A stretch of DNA of 64,000 bases from Aptenodytes patagonicus (taxonomy: Eukaryota; Chordata; Aves; Sphenisciformes; Spheniscidae), in assembly GCF_965638725.1 (NCBI RefSeq), contig NC_134949.1, positions 14,010,951 to 14,074,950 on the forward strand, in the 5' to 3' direction. A model generated the notes under the pieces. That model searched no databases and was not told the DNA's origin. It worked only from the letters and a program-made list of their open reading frames with translations. This document shows positions 50,464 through 62,659 of this stretch, one piece after another. Numbering within the stretch: the first letter of the stretch is position 1; the number at the start of each line of letters is the position of its first letter. The position numbers and the translations under genes were made by a program.

Positions 50464-52423
50464 CTGTGCTCGGCTTTGACATTTTGGAAGCAGTGGGGGA
50501 GGTTTTTCAAGTAGTGAATATGTATTACACAAAACTCAGTTTTCTCAAAGAGAAATAAAGTAGCATGTAGATACTTACAGATATCAACAAACATATTTAT
50601 GTGACTGTCAAGAAAATCACATTCCTAGCAAAGCAGACAATGATTTCCACAACACTATTTTACCAAAAAGAACAGTATTATCCTGCAGTCTGTGAGATAA
50701 AACTAATCACATGTACATATTAGTTGGATAAATTATTCTTATTTTACCTCCAGTTTTGATCTTTCTACTTCATTTGCAGTGGATCTGCCTGTCTGATCTA
50801 AAATGTTAAAGAATGAATTTAATCTTCTGTTCACAGTTAGAAGATAGCCAAAACAATGTGTTTGGGATACATAAAATTCATGTTTTTAAAAAGTCACTTT
50901 AAAGAAGTGACTTGGAAGTGCTGTTTAAAAAGACGATCTCATTTGCCACAGACCTTCCTCACTTTTTTTGCTTTATTTACAATCCTAAACAGCTTAAAGA
51001 GCAGAAACAAAACTACTCTCATCCAACTTCAGCAACAAAGAATGCAGCTAATTTTGGCTATTTCTTGGTAGATTTCTTCAGTTACTAGGAACAATTTACG
51101 TGTACACACATTCACGCACACATACAATACAGCTGTGCAAAATCTTAATTCATCAAGCTGTCTTCATGGAGCTGGAACTCTCCAAACCATCCAAATACAA
51201 CTTATGTTGATACAGAATTCTTTCTGAAATATAGACTGTAATGTTATGTCCTTCATAAATACACACACGTATACTACTAAATATATTTAATACCTCCCTA
51301 TGAAGCTCTTACAGAAAATGAAAATATAATTCCAGTAGTTGAACTGGTAAAACTTACAATTCCATATAAAAAAAGGCTACTCCTAGCTGCCTTCTCTCTT
51401 CCCCCAAAGCCCTCAACAACCAATACCAGGATTTCACTTCATAAATATCAACTAGCTGCTTTCCATCTTAAGAAACATAAAAACAAAACCACTACAGATG
51501 TATATTTCCCATATAGCAGTTGAATAGTTAAATCCCAAGAGTGTTGTAACTGTAGAAGATATATAAATAATGTCTCATTTTACAGTAACTTAGGTTTTGC
51601 ATTTGACAGTACTTTTTGTATGCACACTTTTTTTTTCCAGTTCAAGCATAATTCACACAGAGGCAGTGGAGGCTGGTTTTTTTAAAGAAGAGAAAGTAAG
51701 TGACCATTTGGGAATTAGCTGGGCATATAAAGTATTTAACAAGCAACTAAACAATAAAGACAAATTCACCCAACAAAAGCTATCATGCTGCAGTTTATTT
51801 TTCCTGTGTAGGCATGGCTTGGCTGGTTGCTCACAGGAAGGCTTAGTCTACGTGCTAGTTGAAAAGTTTTATTTAAAGCTTGTTATATTTCAAATTTATC
51901 ATGACCATTCAAGTACCATATCCTCAAGGAGAGGAACAATAACCACACTTTTTGCCTAAAATGGATGATAAAGTTGTTACTTCATAAAAACCTAATGCCA
52001 TTAGAAGTAAAAACATTGCTATATAACTACAAAGCAACATTTTTCTGCAGTGGTATGTTCTGAAAGCCTTATAATCTGACTTAAAACAAGTTTATAAAAG
52101 CATTAGCATGTTACAAAAAAGATGCATCGGTTGGGACAGTATCTGAAATAGTAGCCTCTCTGGCCAGAAGCTCTCCACAAAGCCTTCTTTGAATTTTGCT
52201 TTATACAAAAGCTGTTAATTCTGGGGTACAGAACTTCAGTATATTAAAAATGCTTAACATGATTAAACATAAGTGATAAAATGTTTAATATTTAAATAGA
52301 CTTAAATAAGAAATTGTTTTGTGAGGAAAACTTCTATCCATAAACCTTTCCCAATGCAAAAATCTCAAACACCCCTCTACCCATGCCTCTTACAACCTCA
52401 GCTACTTCTATCCCCCTCACAAC
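50464..52423 (-). other. ORC5: ORC5 intron; no exon seen
   Basis: AT-rich intronic DNA between the hairpin and the older CR1. A weak exon-like segment at about 50748-50797 was examined and rejected. CA-rich dinucleotide patches lie at about 51105-51125 and 51260-51270. Confidence 0.55.
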
Positions 52424-52960
52424 TCAGAATCACAGAATGGTTGAGGTTGGCAGGGACCTCTGGAGGTCATCTGGTCCAACTCCCCTGCTCAAACAGGGCC
52501 ACCTAGATCAGGCTGCCCAGGACCAATGCCGGCTGGCTTTTGAATATCTCCAAGGATGGAGACTCCACCACTGCTCTGGGCAACCTGTGCCAGTGCTCAG
52601 TCACCCTCACAGTAAGAAAGTGTTTCCTGATGTTCAGACGGCACCTCCTGTGTTTCAGTTTGTACCCGTTGCCTCTGGTCCTGTCACCGGGCACCACTGC
52701 AAAGAGCCTGGCTCTATCCTCATTACACATTCCCTTCAGGTATTTATATACATTGGTAAGATCCCCCTGAACCTTCTTTTCTCCAGGCTGAACAGTCCCA
52801 GCTCTCTCAGCCTTCCCTCATAGGAGAGATGCTCCAGTCCCTTCATCATCTTTGTGGCCTTTCAGTGAACTCTCTCCAGTATGTCCATGTTTCTCTTGTA
52901 CTGGGGAACCCAGAATTGGACACAGTACTCACCAGCGCTGAGTAGAGCAGCAGCTCCTTC
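52424..52960 (-). mobile_element. CR1 LINE fragment, older and decayed
   Basis: Antisense CR1 fragment. The 3' end on the left begins TCAGAATCACAGAATGGTTG, followed by the CR1 words GGGACCTCTGGAGGTCATCT and GGTCCAACTCCCCTGCTCAA. Degenerate ORF2 sequence extends to about 52960, where the match fades. It belongs to a different, more diverged CR1 subfamily than the copies at 45 and 59 kb. Confidence 0.92.
52503..52730 (-). pseudogene. Degenerate CR1 ORF2 C-terminus
   Basis: The minus-strand translation contains DRTRGNGYKLKHRRCRLNIR, then [19 protein letters not shown], the standard C-terminal words of CR1 pol. Upstream CR1 sequence on the same strand is broken by frameshifts, and the reverse-transcriptase catalytic motifs are missing. 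Non-functional. Confidence 0.85.
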
Positions 52961-55900
52961 CAGTTGCTCATTACATCCCTTTACATTCCATGCACCTTCT
53001 GCTCCTCCTGCTCCCCCCACTTCTCAGCAGTAGATGCTCCACACCCTGTGCCCTGGGTCTTGGTTAGGTCCTTGCTAAATGGCCAGCACAAAGTCAAACA
53101 AAAAAAAGCAACCTGTGCATGTGCTAAAGAGTCTCCTGAACAGAGGGTATGAACATGGACACCAATTTTTATTAGATTTGTAAGACTGAGTATCTTTGAA
53201 ACTTGTGCCTTTCTGTCAATTTCAGCTAGAACTAGATACACTAAAAAAAGGTGTGAAGGATGTAAACAGGGTAAAAAACTGAGATATGCGATTGAGTCTG
53301 TTTCCTTAGGAAACCAAGCTAGAAGATACTCAAGAAATGAAGTAGCACTCTGAAAAGCAGATACTATGAATATAAGGTACATGCTAAAGATCATCACATT
53401 GAAACATATTAAGTACTTGGGGGGGGGGGGGGGGCAGCCTTATCAGAGTTATCCTCAACAACCTATGCAGTACTTCCATGCTCCAGACAAAACAATGTTC
53501 AGATGTGGAGGAATGTACAACAACTCAGTAACTAAACACTGACATGTTTATCCTTTATTTCAACTTTGTTGCGTGGTGGTTGTTTTTGTTGTGTTTTGGG
53601 GTGTTTGGTTTTGTTGTTTTTTTTTTTTTTTAAGATATAAAATAAATCCTTCCTTAAAAGAAAGAAGAAAATCTAGAAAACTGAAACAAGCCTGAGAGTC
53701 CCATGCAGCCTCCTCTGACCAAACCTTCCTGGTGGTTTTTAATACTAGTGGCTTGTTGAAGAAATCAAGGACGAAATACAGTCAGTAGCTATTAATGTAT
53801 ACAGGATCATCTGCTTAACAAATAAACAGTCATTAATTCAGAAATGTAATTTCCATTCAGCTGACTAATGAAATGATACCTCACTGTAAGATTTTTCGGA
53901 GGATAGTCATCATTGTTATCAAGGTTCAGGGCTTAGCTTTTAGTCTCTAAATGCTTATTTTCTTTAAGTGACAAGACTCTCGCACTTCTGCCTGCGTGCA
54001 ATCCACAGAAAAATACGTCTCCCTGCTTTTGGGCTGGCTCATCACCAGCCAGAGCCTGAGTTAGTTCTCAGTGGCAGAATGCAGCCTATTCAAAACAGCA
54101 TGATTACTTTAACTAAAAAGAAAACCACAAGCAGAGAGAAATGGATTAAAAAACAACAAAACCCTACATACATATGGTCTTATCTGAGACTTGCCTTGTT
54201 AACATTCCACTTTTTTCAGCCACAGGGTGAAGCGCTTGCTGGTACTGCCCGAGTGCAACTGCTGCCTCTGACACTATAACCTGAATCCTTCCCCCTCTCC
54301 AACACAACCCAAGTCTGAATTCAGGTATTGTTCCTCCCATTACAAAGCAACTGAAAGAAAGCCACTGCCAGGTTCCCAGAAAGCTGGGGAAAGGCTTAAC
54401 TGCATTTAACCCTTAGGGCTCCCTGGAACCAGCCACACGACATCCTCTGGTGCTAGGGACGCACACAGCACCGGTAATTCCCACGTTCTTCGTAACTGTT
54501 AAATGCTGTATTTGAGAATGCCACAGATGATACAGGCACAGAGCATGGAAATGGTGCTATGAAACAGGAGAGTTTAATTTTCTTCAGTGCGATCAGGTGT
54601 TACAATTCTCCTATAAAGATCTAACGGCAGGACTACAGATGTAATATGGTATTAACAACTATTCACTTTCTATCTTTTTCCTCCAACAAATAAATGTATT
54701 CAACTTCCCAAATTTGTTCCCCAAGTTCCAATAATAAGAGAGGAGAATCCAATAATGTAATGGACTGACAGGAAGGCAGTTGTGCCCCAAAATACACTTT
54801 TAACCATTTCGATTATATGACCATTATTCACAATAAATATACACTGCTATGTTCCTTGTGCTCAGAATGGGAAGTAAAGATAGCAGTATGTAAGTTATGT
54901 TTATGGATGTCCAGCTTACCACAGCTGCAACTCGGTATTTAGATCTGACAAAGAAAAAGCTGAGACACTGAAGAAAAAAAAAAAGTATCTCAAGTATTGA
55001 TGAAAGTGACTGGCAAATCTTATTTAACCAAGAGGTTAGACTTATATCTGGAAGAAAAACACTGGTGACTTACACTGGGTCATCCAAATGCCTGACATAA
55101 CCAAAGATTCCAGTGACACAAATGAAATTATCACTAAAGTCAGCTACTCAGTAAAGATGTAGTCCAGACATCAGGATTTATCACAGCTGCATTTTTATCC
55201 AAAGCATTAAGTCTGTCACTTTAAATTCAACAAAGAATTAAAAAATTTCAGAAAAAGATGGCCTATTTCAACACAAATTAAATGGCTTTCCAGATGGATA
55301 CTCAAATGTTTGCTTGCCTTCTACAGTTTAAGACTAAGTTGTATTTTTTTTTTTATATATTTCTTGTCACTTAATATCCCATTCTCTTTCCTTGAACTTT
55401 TATTGTAGATTACTATGGTGATCAAAGTGTCCTGGCCTATCAATCAGTTAGTTATACAGTTGATCAGGTCAATGCCTGTGTGTCATTTCATATAATGTAC
55501 TGAACTATGATTACATATTAAACAATCTAAAGATACCATTAAAAAAAATTTTTAAAGTATTACAAAATAACTAAGACAAATACTCACACATCTTTTCAGA
55601 AGCTGTAAAGTGTCATTTTCCAAATGTCTCCATCTATAAGCAGTGGGCAACCTGAAGATGCCTGTACTGTGTCAGTGACTTCAACTACAGAGTACCCCTG
55701 TATTAAGGATGTCTCTTGCATGTATGTGCGTGAGCACGCCTGGAGCACAGGGCTAGTTCCAGTATTTCTCCAGAACAGCGCTCGTTTGTTCTAACATCGC
55801 TAAAAAACAAATAAATGTTAAAAAACAAAAACCCCAGAAGGTGAAGACTACATGGGCAAACTTTTGTGCCCCTTGTTTCCAACTCCTGCCTTTCCTATTT

Positions 55901-56509
55901 AAAACTTATTAGGATTTAACATCAAAATGAGCAGCTTTTCTCTTACTACCTAAGCAAATCCAGTTAAAAGTATTATGAAGATGACAGTGATTGACAGTTA
56001 CATGATGACACACTTGACACACATCACATCTGCCAATACTTACTTTTTTCCCCATTCATGCAGGTATGTTTGGTTTTTTTCCCCAGAAGATGATGGTATT
56101 TATTAGTACAGCATTTCCTAATTCAACATGCAGGAGAAGTTGTTTAACTAGCTTTTTAACATTTGGTTGTAAAATAGGAGTTAATTATTTTTAAACACAT
56201 TAAACCCCTGTGTTTCAGTACTTTCAGTCATATGAATATGACCTTAAGCAACCCTATCATCTGATGCAATAGATACTTTATATGGATAGCACTTTTACAG
56301 GTAATATAGATAAGAGTATTGTTCCGCTCATGAGGCAGAGGGAGTTAAATCATGAAATATTCAGTTTTAATTAAGATTACTGTATCAAAGGCAAGGCTTA
56401 ATGCAGAATTGAAGTAAGGATCAAGGTTAATGCCTATTCTAAAGCAAATTTACATAAATTATGTTTCACTAGTGTACCATGAGTCTTATTTTGTTAATTT
56501 ATACCATGT
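52961..56509 (-). other. ORC5: ORC5 intron; simple repeats only
   Basis: AT-rich intronic DNA. It contains a 16-G run at 53419-53434, a G/T-rich tract ending in poly-T at about 53565-53632, and T/A-rich tracts near 55344-55360. ORFs up to about 138 codons are unrecognised and lack splice support. Confidence 0.55.
53419..53434. repeat. Poly-G tract (16 G) after TACTT
   Basis: A 16-G run preceded by TTAAGTACTT and followed by CAGCC. It shares the TACTT preface with the runs at 33596 and, on the opposite strand, at 48730. Confidence 0.9.
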
Positions 56510-57070
56510 GAGATCATAGAAATTAGAGATGGAAAATATCTATTAAGTCATCTTCACTCTCCTCCCTCCAATGCAGAATTCTTTCCTCCAGTTTATGTCT
56601 GAATGCTTCGTCCACTATCATTTTCAATAGCTCAAGCAGTGGGGCATTCCACTAAAACTTCAGGGGACACTATTACACACTAACATCTCCAATAGAAAGG
56701 TTTTTTTATGGTACTCAAAGCTTAGATTCCCCTCATCTTATTTCATTACTCCTACTTAGACCTCTTTGGACTCCTCTAAATGAATCCTTTCTTGGACTTG
56801 AAGCCTATAAATACTTTCAGACATTTTCATCATCCCCCAGTAGCTATTTAGCCAAATTAGTGTAAGGATCATCTCTCTTCATCTGAACATCACCAAGCAC
56901 ACAGATAGCTATAAGTAATAATTACATGTGTTCATTTCCTTTAATCTTTCTTCACAAGTCATTCCCTTCTAGCCTTTAATTTTTGCCACTTGTCATGCCT
57001 ACTTTTAAGCGTTGCTACTTTTCAATTATTTCCCTTTCTCTGAACAGCTTTATTTCAGGTCATTTCCACT
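56510..57070 (-). mobile_element. Ancient CR1/L3-like fragment (tentative)
   Basis: Starts GAGATCATAGAAATTAGAGA and TGGAAAATATCTATTAAGTC, the diverged form of the CR1/L3 end where CATAGAATTAGAG is followed by a phrase like GGTCATCTAGTCCA. It continues with words corresponding to the old LINE (AATGCTTCGTCCACTATC, TCAAGCAGTGGGGCATTCCA). No reading frame remains. The right boundary is approximate. Confidence 0.5.
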
Positions 57071-59316
57071 TATGCATGCTAGCTTGAATTTACCACTTTA
57101 TCCTGACTTTTCACTGATGTGTGTAGGTTTTTGTGTTCTGTTTTGTTTTTTTCTTAAATAAAACATCAGGCTCAAGTTTCTCCTTTGTTCATGTCAAACA
57201 ACCACAGAAAAAAATAAAATCACCTGCACTAGAGACCAGCATTTTAGCTTATTAAAAATATGATAAGCATAAGTGCCTAATAAATTCAAATTTTTACATT
57301 ACTCATTTTTATGTTTGGCTCTGTTTTTCTAGGTTTTAGGCACCATCTTTGTGGCAATCAGTCTGACACACCTTTGCTTTCCAGAGTACAGATAATTTAC
57401 CTTTTTTCTTTGTATTTGTCTTTTGTAGTATCTGCATAAACACTTTCACTAACAAGAAAATTAAATCAAGACTTTAAGCATTATTTTTTATCTCCTACCA
57501 TATTGATGACTCCTACATGTTTGCTACCTTTCTTCCTGACCACTCCAACACACTGAGCTATCCCCAGTGCCTGAGCACAATGTAAAGTTACAAAAGCCTC
57601 ACCTGAGTCAGACCGAGACAGCTTCGCTCTCACCAGACAGCAGTCTGGCTCACTGAAGTGAATTCCAGACACCGAGTAGAATTAAAATTTGGGCTATTTT
57701 TGGTATGGGGGATGAGAGTAAGATATTGGTTTGAGTAGGTGTTAATCTAAACACAGAAGTGATAAAAGGAGATTTCTTTTCTGCTGAGGAGATACTGCCA
57801 TGCTAACTCTCCACCTGTACCTCTTTATTTCTCCCAGTCATTAAGCAGTGGTCTGGTTCTGGGCATGGCTGCACAGAAAACATGCTAAATTCAGTGGTCA
57901 AATAGCACTCCACAGGCTAACCCCTAGGTTAAAACCAGCGAGGTCACAATGCTTTTTGCTCTGTCTAGGAGGGAAGGAAAAAGGCAGGCCAAGCACGTGC
58001 TGACCGGCAGACCAGCCTACCAAACAACAGCTCCAGTCAGTCAGTCGCCACGTGTTCCCAGTCAGCCACCCCTCCCCCTTCACTACTTCTACTGGTAGCC
58101 CATTGCATTTTATGATACAAGTTGATGATTTAAAGAAAAAGCTGAGCTATGTCAAAAGCTCATTTGTAAGAGCCACGTATCCAGGATGAAGTTAAATAGC
58201 AAGCCTCTGTCACTATTAACTAATTAGGCAGCCAGCTAAAAACAAAAGATTGATTTTTCAGGATACAATTAAAAAGCAATACAGAGAGATTATGCCATTG
58301 ATGCCCCTGCTATACCTGTTCAGTGAATCAGAACAGATTACTTCAGTCTCCCAGTCTTCTAGACTGTCAGTCTAGCATCTTTCACAAGCACTACAGTCAC
58401 ACAAATTATTAAAAAGCTTTTCTCTACACCATCAGTGTTACACATCCATTAGAGGCCACTCCAGGCTAGAAAATATCTGTTGCAAAAAGTCTTCCTAGGC
58501 CATATGCTAGTAATAAATAAAAAAGGCTGGAAAAGATCATTTTGTAACAACAATCTTCAGTTTTCTTCTCATGTCTGTGTGGTAATCTCTTAAGTCAATC
58601 TGTTTACTTTCTGTATGAACTATAGCAATTTTTTTATATATATATGATTCATTAGTTCATCTTTTGATGTTCTCCTTCATATTTCTTGCCTAGATATTGA
58701 GAACATGGAACGCCCTCTTGTTCATTTTATGTAGGTCACAAATCGTCTACAACATACCCAGCACTCTTCAATTATTAAACTAGATCAACTTGGGTCTTCA
58801 TGTCTCTATCTATGCCTTTTAATAAATACTCCAGCTACCAACCCTCCTATTTTTTTAAACCCACTACTAACCAGAGTCTGAATTCAGAACCTTTCAGAAG
58901 ACATAAGTGTTCTGTCTGTATATTCTACTCCTCATACTGTAATGTTTTAATATTTTCATTAAAAGATGGTGAATTTCCTACTCCTCATTTTTATTATATT
59001 TCAAGAAACATTTATGGAAGGTGAGCAGGCAGGAAAAAAATATGTATGTAAAAACATGCACACTGAAAGATACCTTTCAGTATCTACGTGAATTGCTATG
59101 GAGACCTAGCATCATGTCCTGTTAGAAATGGCAACATACATAAATTTATAACCATATTCAGAAATAAATATTAGTTAGAAAACAAGACAATAATTTGAAG
59201 AATAAAATACGGCATTTTTGGTACTGGGATTATTTTTTTTTTAAAGACCTTTCTCTACATGGATAACAGCAGGGTAACTGATGTTCATCTGAATGAAATT
59301 AAAGTTGAAATTAAAG
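57071..59316 (-). other. ORC5: ORC5 intron; no exon confirmed
   Basis: AT-rich intronic DNA with one GC-richer, CpG-containing patch at 57540-58080. A good donor-like site on the minus strand (GACTCAG|GTGAGG near 57604) sits in that patch, next to words resembling an old tRNA-derived SINE (GGGGATAGCTCAGTG, minus strand near 57560). A TA-dinucleotide tract lies at about 58632-58646. Confidence 0.5.
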
Positions 59317-60249
59317 GTGAATGGAGTTACATCCAGTTGGCGGCCGGTCACGAGCGGTGTTCCCCAGGGCTCAGTACTGGGGCCGGTCTTGTTCAATATC
59401 TTTATCAATGATCTGGATGAGGGGATTGAGTGCACCCTCAGTAAGTTTGCAGACGACATCAAGCTGGGCGGGAGTGTTGATCTGCTCGAGGGTAGGAAGG
59501 CTCTGCAGAGGGACCTGGACAGGCTGGATCGATGGGCCCAGGCCAACTGTATGAGGTTCAACAAGGCCAAGTGCCGGGTCCTGCACTTCGGCCACAACGA
59601 CCCCATGCAGCGCTACAGGCTTGGGGAAGAGTGGCTGGAAAGCTGCCTGTCAGAAAAGGACCTGGGGGTGTTGGTCGACAGCCGGCTGAACATGAGCCGG
59701 CAGTGTGCCCAGGCGGCCAAGAAGGCCAATGGCATCCTGGCCTGTATCAGAACTAGTGTGGCCAGCAGGAGTAGGGAAGTGATTGTGCCCCTGTACTCGG
59801 CCCTGGTGAGGCCGCACCTTGAATACTGTGTTCAGTTTTGGGCCCCTCACTACAAGAAGGACGTTGAGGTGCTGGAGCGTGTCCAGAGAAGGGCAACGAG
59901 GCTGGTGAGGGGTCTGGAGAACAAGCCTTATGAGGAGCGGCTGAGGGAACTGGGGTTGTTTAGCCTGGAGAAAAGGAGGCTGAGGGGAGACCTCATCGCT
60001 CTCTACAACTCCCTGAAAGGAGGTTGTAGCGAGGTGGGTGTTGGTCTTTTCTCCGAAGTAACAAGCGATAGGACGAGAGGAAATGGCCTCAAGTTGCGGC
60101 AGGGGAGGTTTAGATTGGATGTAAGGAAAAATTTCTTTACTGAAAGAGTGGTGAAACATTGGCACAGGCTGCCCAGGGGAGTGGTTGAGTCCCCATCCCT
60201 GGAGGTATTTAAAAGACGTGTAGATGAGGCGCTTAGGGACATGGTTTAG
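59317..60249 (+). pseudogene. CR1 ORF2 reverse-transcriptase fragment (open frame)
   Basis: About 310 codons of CR1 pol, open from the truncation point to the natural stop at 60247-60249. Motif B ([19 protein letters not shown]) and motif C (KFADDIKL, catalytic DD kept) are present. Motif A and everything upstream are missing through truncation, so it cannot be active. The first codons of the computed frame (MKLKLKLK, from 59293) come from flanking sequence. Compared with the copy at 45 kb it differs at roughly twenty of about 316 residues, so both derive from the same recent subfamily. Confidence 0.93.
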
Positions 60250-60331
60250 TGGGCATGGTGGTGTTGGGTTGACGGTTGGACTCGATGATCTTAGAGGTCT
60301 TTTCCAACCTCAATGATTCTATGATTCTATG
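59317..60331 (+). mobile_element. CR1 LINE, 5'-truncated, young
   Basis: Plus-strand CR1 insertion starting abruptly at about 59317 (GTGAATGGAGTTACATCC) after unrelated A/T-rich DNA. It ends with a short 3' UTR (GTTGGACTCGATGATCTTAG) and two or three copies of the ATTCTATG tail at 60313-60331. It is the same subfamily as the 45-kb copy but inserted in the opposite direction, antisense to ORC5. Confidence 0.95.
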
Positions 60332-60617
60332 AAAGTTGCCCCATCACATGTTCATGAAACACACTTACAGATCAGCATCTGCTCATCTGAACTAGAACTG
60401 TCTTAAGTATTTAAATTTTAATTCCAGTTGTTAAGCTGTGCCCAAATATCCACTCTGAATAAGCTAAGTCATATTTTTAAATTTTACCTCTAAAACACTT
60501 CCTGAAATTTAAATAACCGAGTGGCCTTTCATTTTTTTTGTAATTCTTCTATGAATTCCACTTGCAGAGGTTATACCTCGCCTCTTCATATTTCAAAACA
60601 AAGGTAGAAGATCCTAC
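60332..60617 (-). other. ORC5: ORC5 intron, nothing seen
   Basis: Short AT-rich gap between the young CR1 and the exon-like segment. Confidence 0.5.
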
Positions 60618-60776
60618 CTTTCTTGACGTATTTGGCTCTCTCATGTGGAAAAAGATCACTCTCAGAGCGTTTTCCACAAGACACTGAAATGTTCTGTAGT
60701 TGCTGTTACTGAAATACAGTTCAAAGATGTACGGTTCACACTGCAATTTCAAGGATGTAAAATGACAGATCATCAT
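60618..60776 (-). other. Candidate unidentified coding exon, 53 codons
   Basis: A minus-strand segment of exactly 53 codons is bounded by an acceptor (TACTTTGCAG|ATGATG) and a donor (AAGAAAG|GTAGGAT), phase 0 at both ends. The translation begins MMICHFTSLKLQCEPY, continues IFELYFSNSNYRTFQCLVEN and ends FHMREPNTSRK. Third codon positions are G or C in about half the codons, above the surrounding AT-rich DNA, and three CpGs are kept; both fit coding sequence. I do not recognise the protein, and it is not part of the ORC5 I know. It could be an exon of an unannotated gene nested in or overlapping ORC5, a lineage-specific alternative ORC5 exon, a decayed pseudogene exon, or chance. No partner exons were found. 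Confidence 0.3.
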
Positions 60777-61971
60777 CTGCAAAGTAAGTTTCTACCAGGA
60801 AAACCTTGTCATTGAAAAGACACGGTTTCAGCACTTGTTCTCAGGAATAAGCCAAAAGCAGTCCAGCAAAAAGGAATGGGAAGGCCAACACCAGCTTGCC
60901 AGCCATGCAATGCAACCCTGGGCATGGCTCTTCCCAAGTATAAAATACAGCATAACTGGCCAACTTAATCTGCAGGAGGAATGAGTGGGAAGGTGTACAA
61001 ACCAATTATTTCCCCTATCCTGCAAATGTTTTGACAAGGAATATGATGTCCAAGAAAGGATGTTTGATGGTGGGTTTTTCTGTTTGTTTTACAAGCAATT
61101 GAGAATAATTACTGAGAAAACACTTTTTAGTCCTTCAGGATAGAATAGCTTTAGACAGCTACAATGTAAATATTTGCATCTGAGGCTGTCTTGACTCCAT
61201 TTCTAGTTGATGGAGCAAAATCAGTACATCAGGACGTGGTTCACTGTAACCTAATACAGATTTTAAAACTTTTCATAAACAGAGTCGTTTTAGATGCTCA
61301 TGTCTACATCGGGGTGCATGGGATGATGTTCTCTGCAAGCCTATTTCTCTCCATTAACTAGAAAAGCACACTAAGTGACTAGCTCAGATATACTTTTACT
61401 GTGCAGACACATGTATAGCTAGAACAAATCGCATCCAAAATAATCGCATTATTTCTGCCATCCACCCTCCTTCACCTCATGTGAGAAATGAAATCGTAAG
61501 GTAGTAAGGACAGAGACCTTGTGCAGCACCTAATGCACCTTCAGATATTCAGCACCACTTTCAGCCTTTAAAATAGTAATAACAATCAATTTCATGGCAG
61601 ATTCACCTGTTGATTAGCCAAATCACATGGATTTTTTCTAAAAACATACTTTTCTGAATCAAGCTTTTCCAAGTCTGAGCTACTGTAGGATTTGTTTCAG
61701 TTTATTCTGTCACTCTTCATATTTTAAATAAGCAATATTTGCAATGTTTACTAAGAATATAAACTTTTCATAAGTGAGATTTACTCATACCCTGCTATCA
61801 ATTTTCCACACTGCTTCCCCCAAATATCTTCCAGTTTTCATTTCCATAGATGGAGAAGAGAGATTATGTCAATTCTTAACTGTTCCTCATCTATCAAGAG
61901 GCATTCTTTTGTCAACAAGCTTCATATTTTGAAATCCTCTCTTTCAAATTGTAATGCAGCTGCTTCTTTTG
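60777..61971 (-). other. ORC5: ORC5 intron, nothing seen
   Basis: AT-rich intronic DNA with no ORF or repeat worth naming on either strand. Confidence 0.5.
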
Positions 61972-62077
61972 TCCAAGATACTGTGGCAAGCCCCACTACC
62001 CCCTATCAAACGAACACAGAAAGCTCCAAGATACTGTGGCAAGCCCCACTATCCCCTATCAAATGAACACAGAAAGC
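61972..62077. repeat. 53-bp tandem duplication, recent
   Basis: Two adjacent 53-bp copies (61972-62024 and 62025-62077), each starting TCCAAGATACTGTGGCAAGC and ending GAACACAGAAAGC. They differ at only two or three positions, so the duplication is young. Period equals that of the 7338 duplication but the sequence is unrelated. Confidence 0.93.
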
Positions 62078-62659
62078 AGCAGAGGGTCTGGGGGAGGAGG
62101 GATGTCAAGCAGAAAGTCAGTAGCTAGAACTGACTGCAGCTGGCAGGGCAGAAACAGTACAAGTATTCACCGAAGTGATCCAACATATTCTTTAATGTAC
62201 CATTTTGCTACCTTGTGCTCTAACATTGTACACGTACACAGCCTCAGTACTTTCCAACCTCATCAAAATCTGGAAGGGGTCCCTGGTACAGATACAATGC
62301 TACAAATTTATTTCACACATGATACAGCAAAATCATCTGTATTGAAGTGACAGGTGGGGTGTAAGTACCTAAAGAGAACATAATCTAGATAGGGAGATGT
62401 AAGCGCACGTTAGGCAGGGAGAGGAGGACAGGGACCATATCAGAACTAGTCCAAGGAGCATATCAGTAAAAAGAACATAAAATTATAGCCAACTCTTTGA
62501 CCAGTTATTCTGAACCATCCTTCATCCTATTACTGAAGTTGCAATTATATTCATTACTGTATGTGCAGGGAAGTAAAAGACATCTAATAAATGAAGGCTT
62601 GCAAAATTAAGATCTTAACAGGATATCTGTGTCCTTACAACTCTGCTGAAGTAAGCACC

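Noticed and set aside
50748..50797. Exon-like minus-strand segment with a TAN tripeptide and a donor CTGGAG|GTAAAA, tested as the missing ORC5 exon
   Set aside because: The residues around TAN do not match ORC5 and the exon end is in the wrong place; the donor is weak.
57481..57672. 63-codon minus-strand ORF with a good donor-like site GACTCAG|GTGAGG
   Set aside because: The sequence also resembles an old tRNA-derived SINE and has no convincing acceptor.
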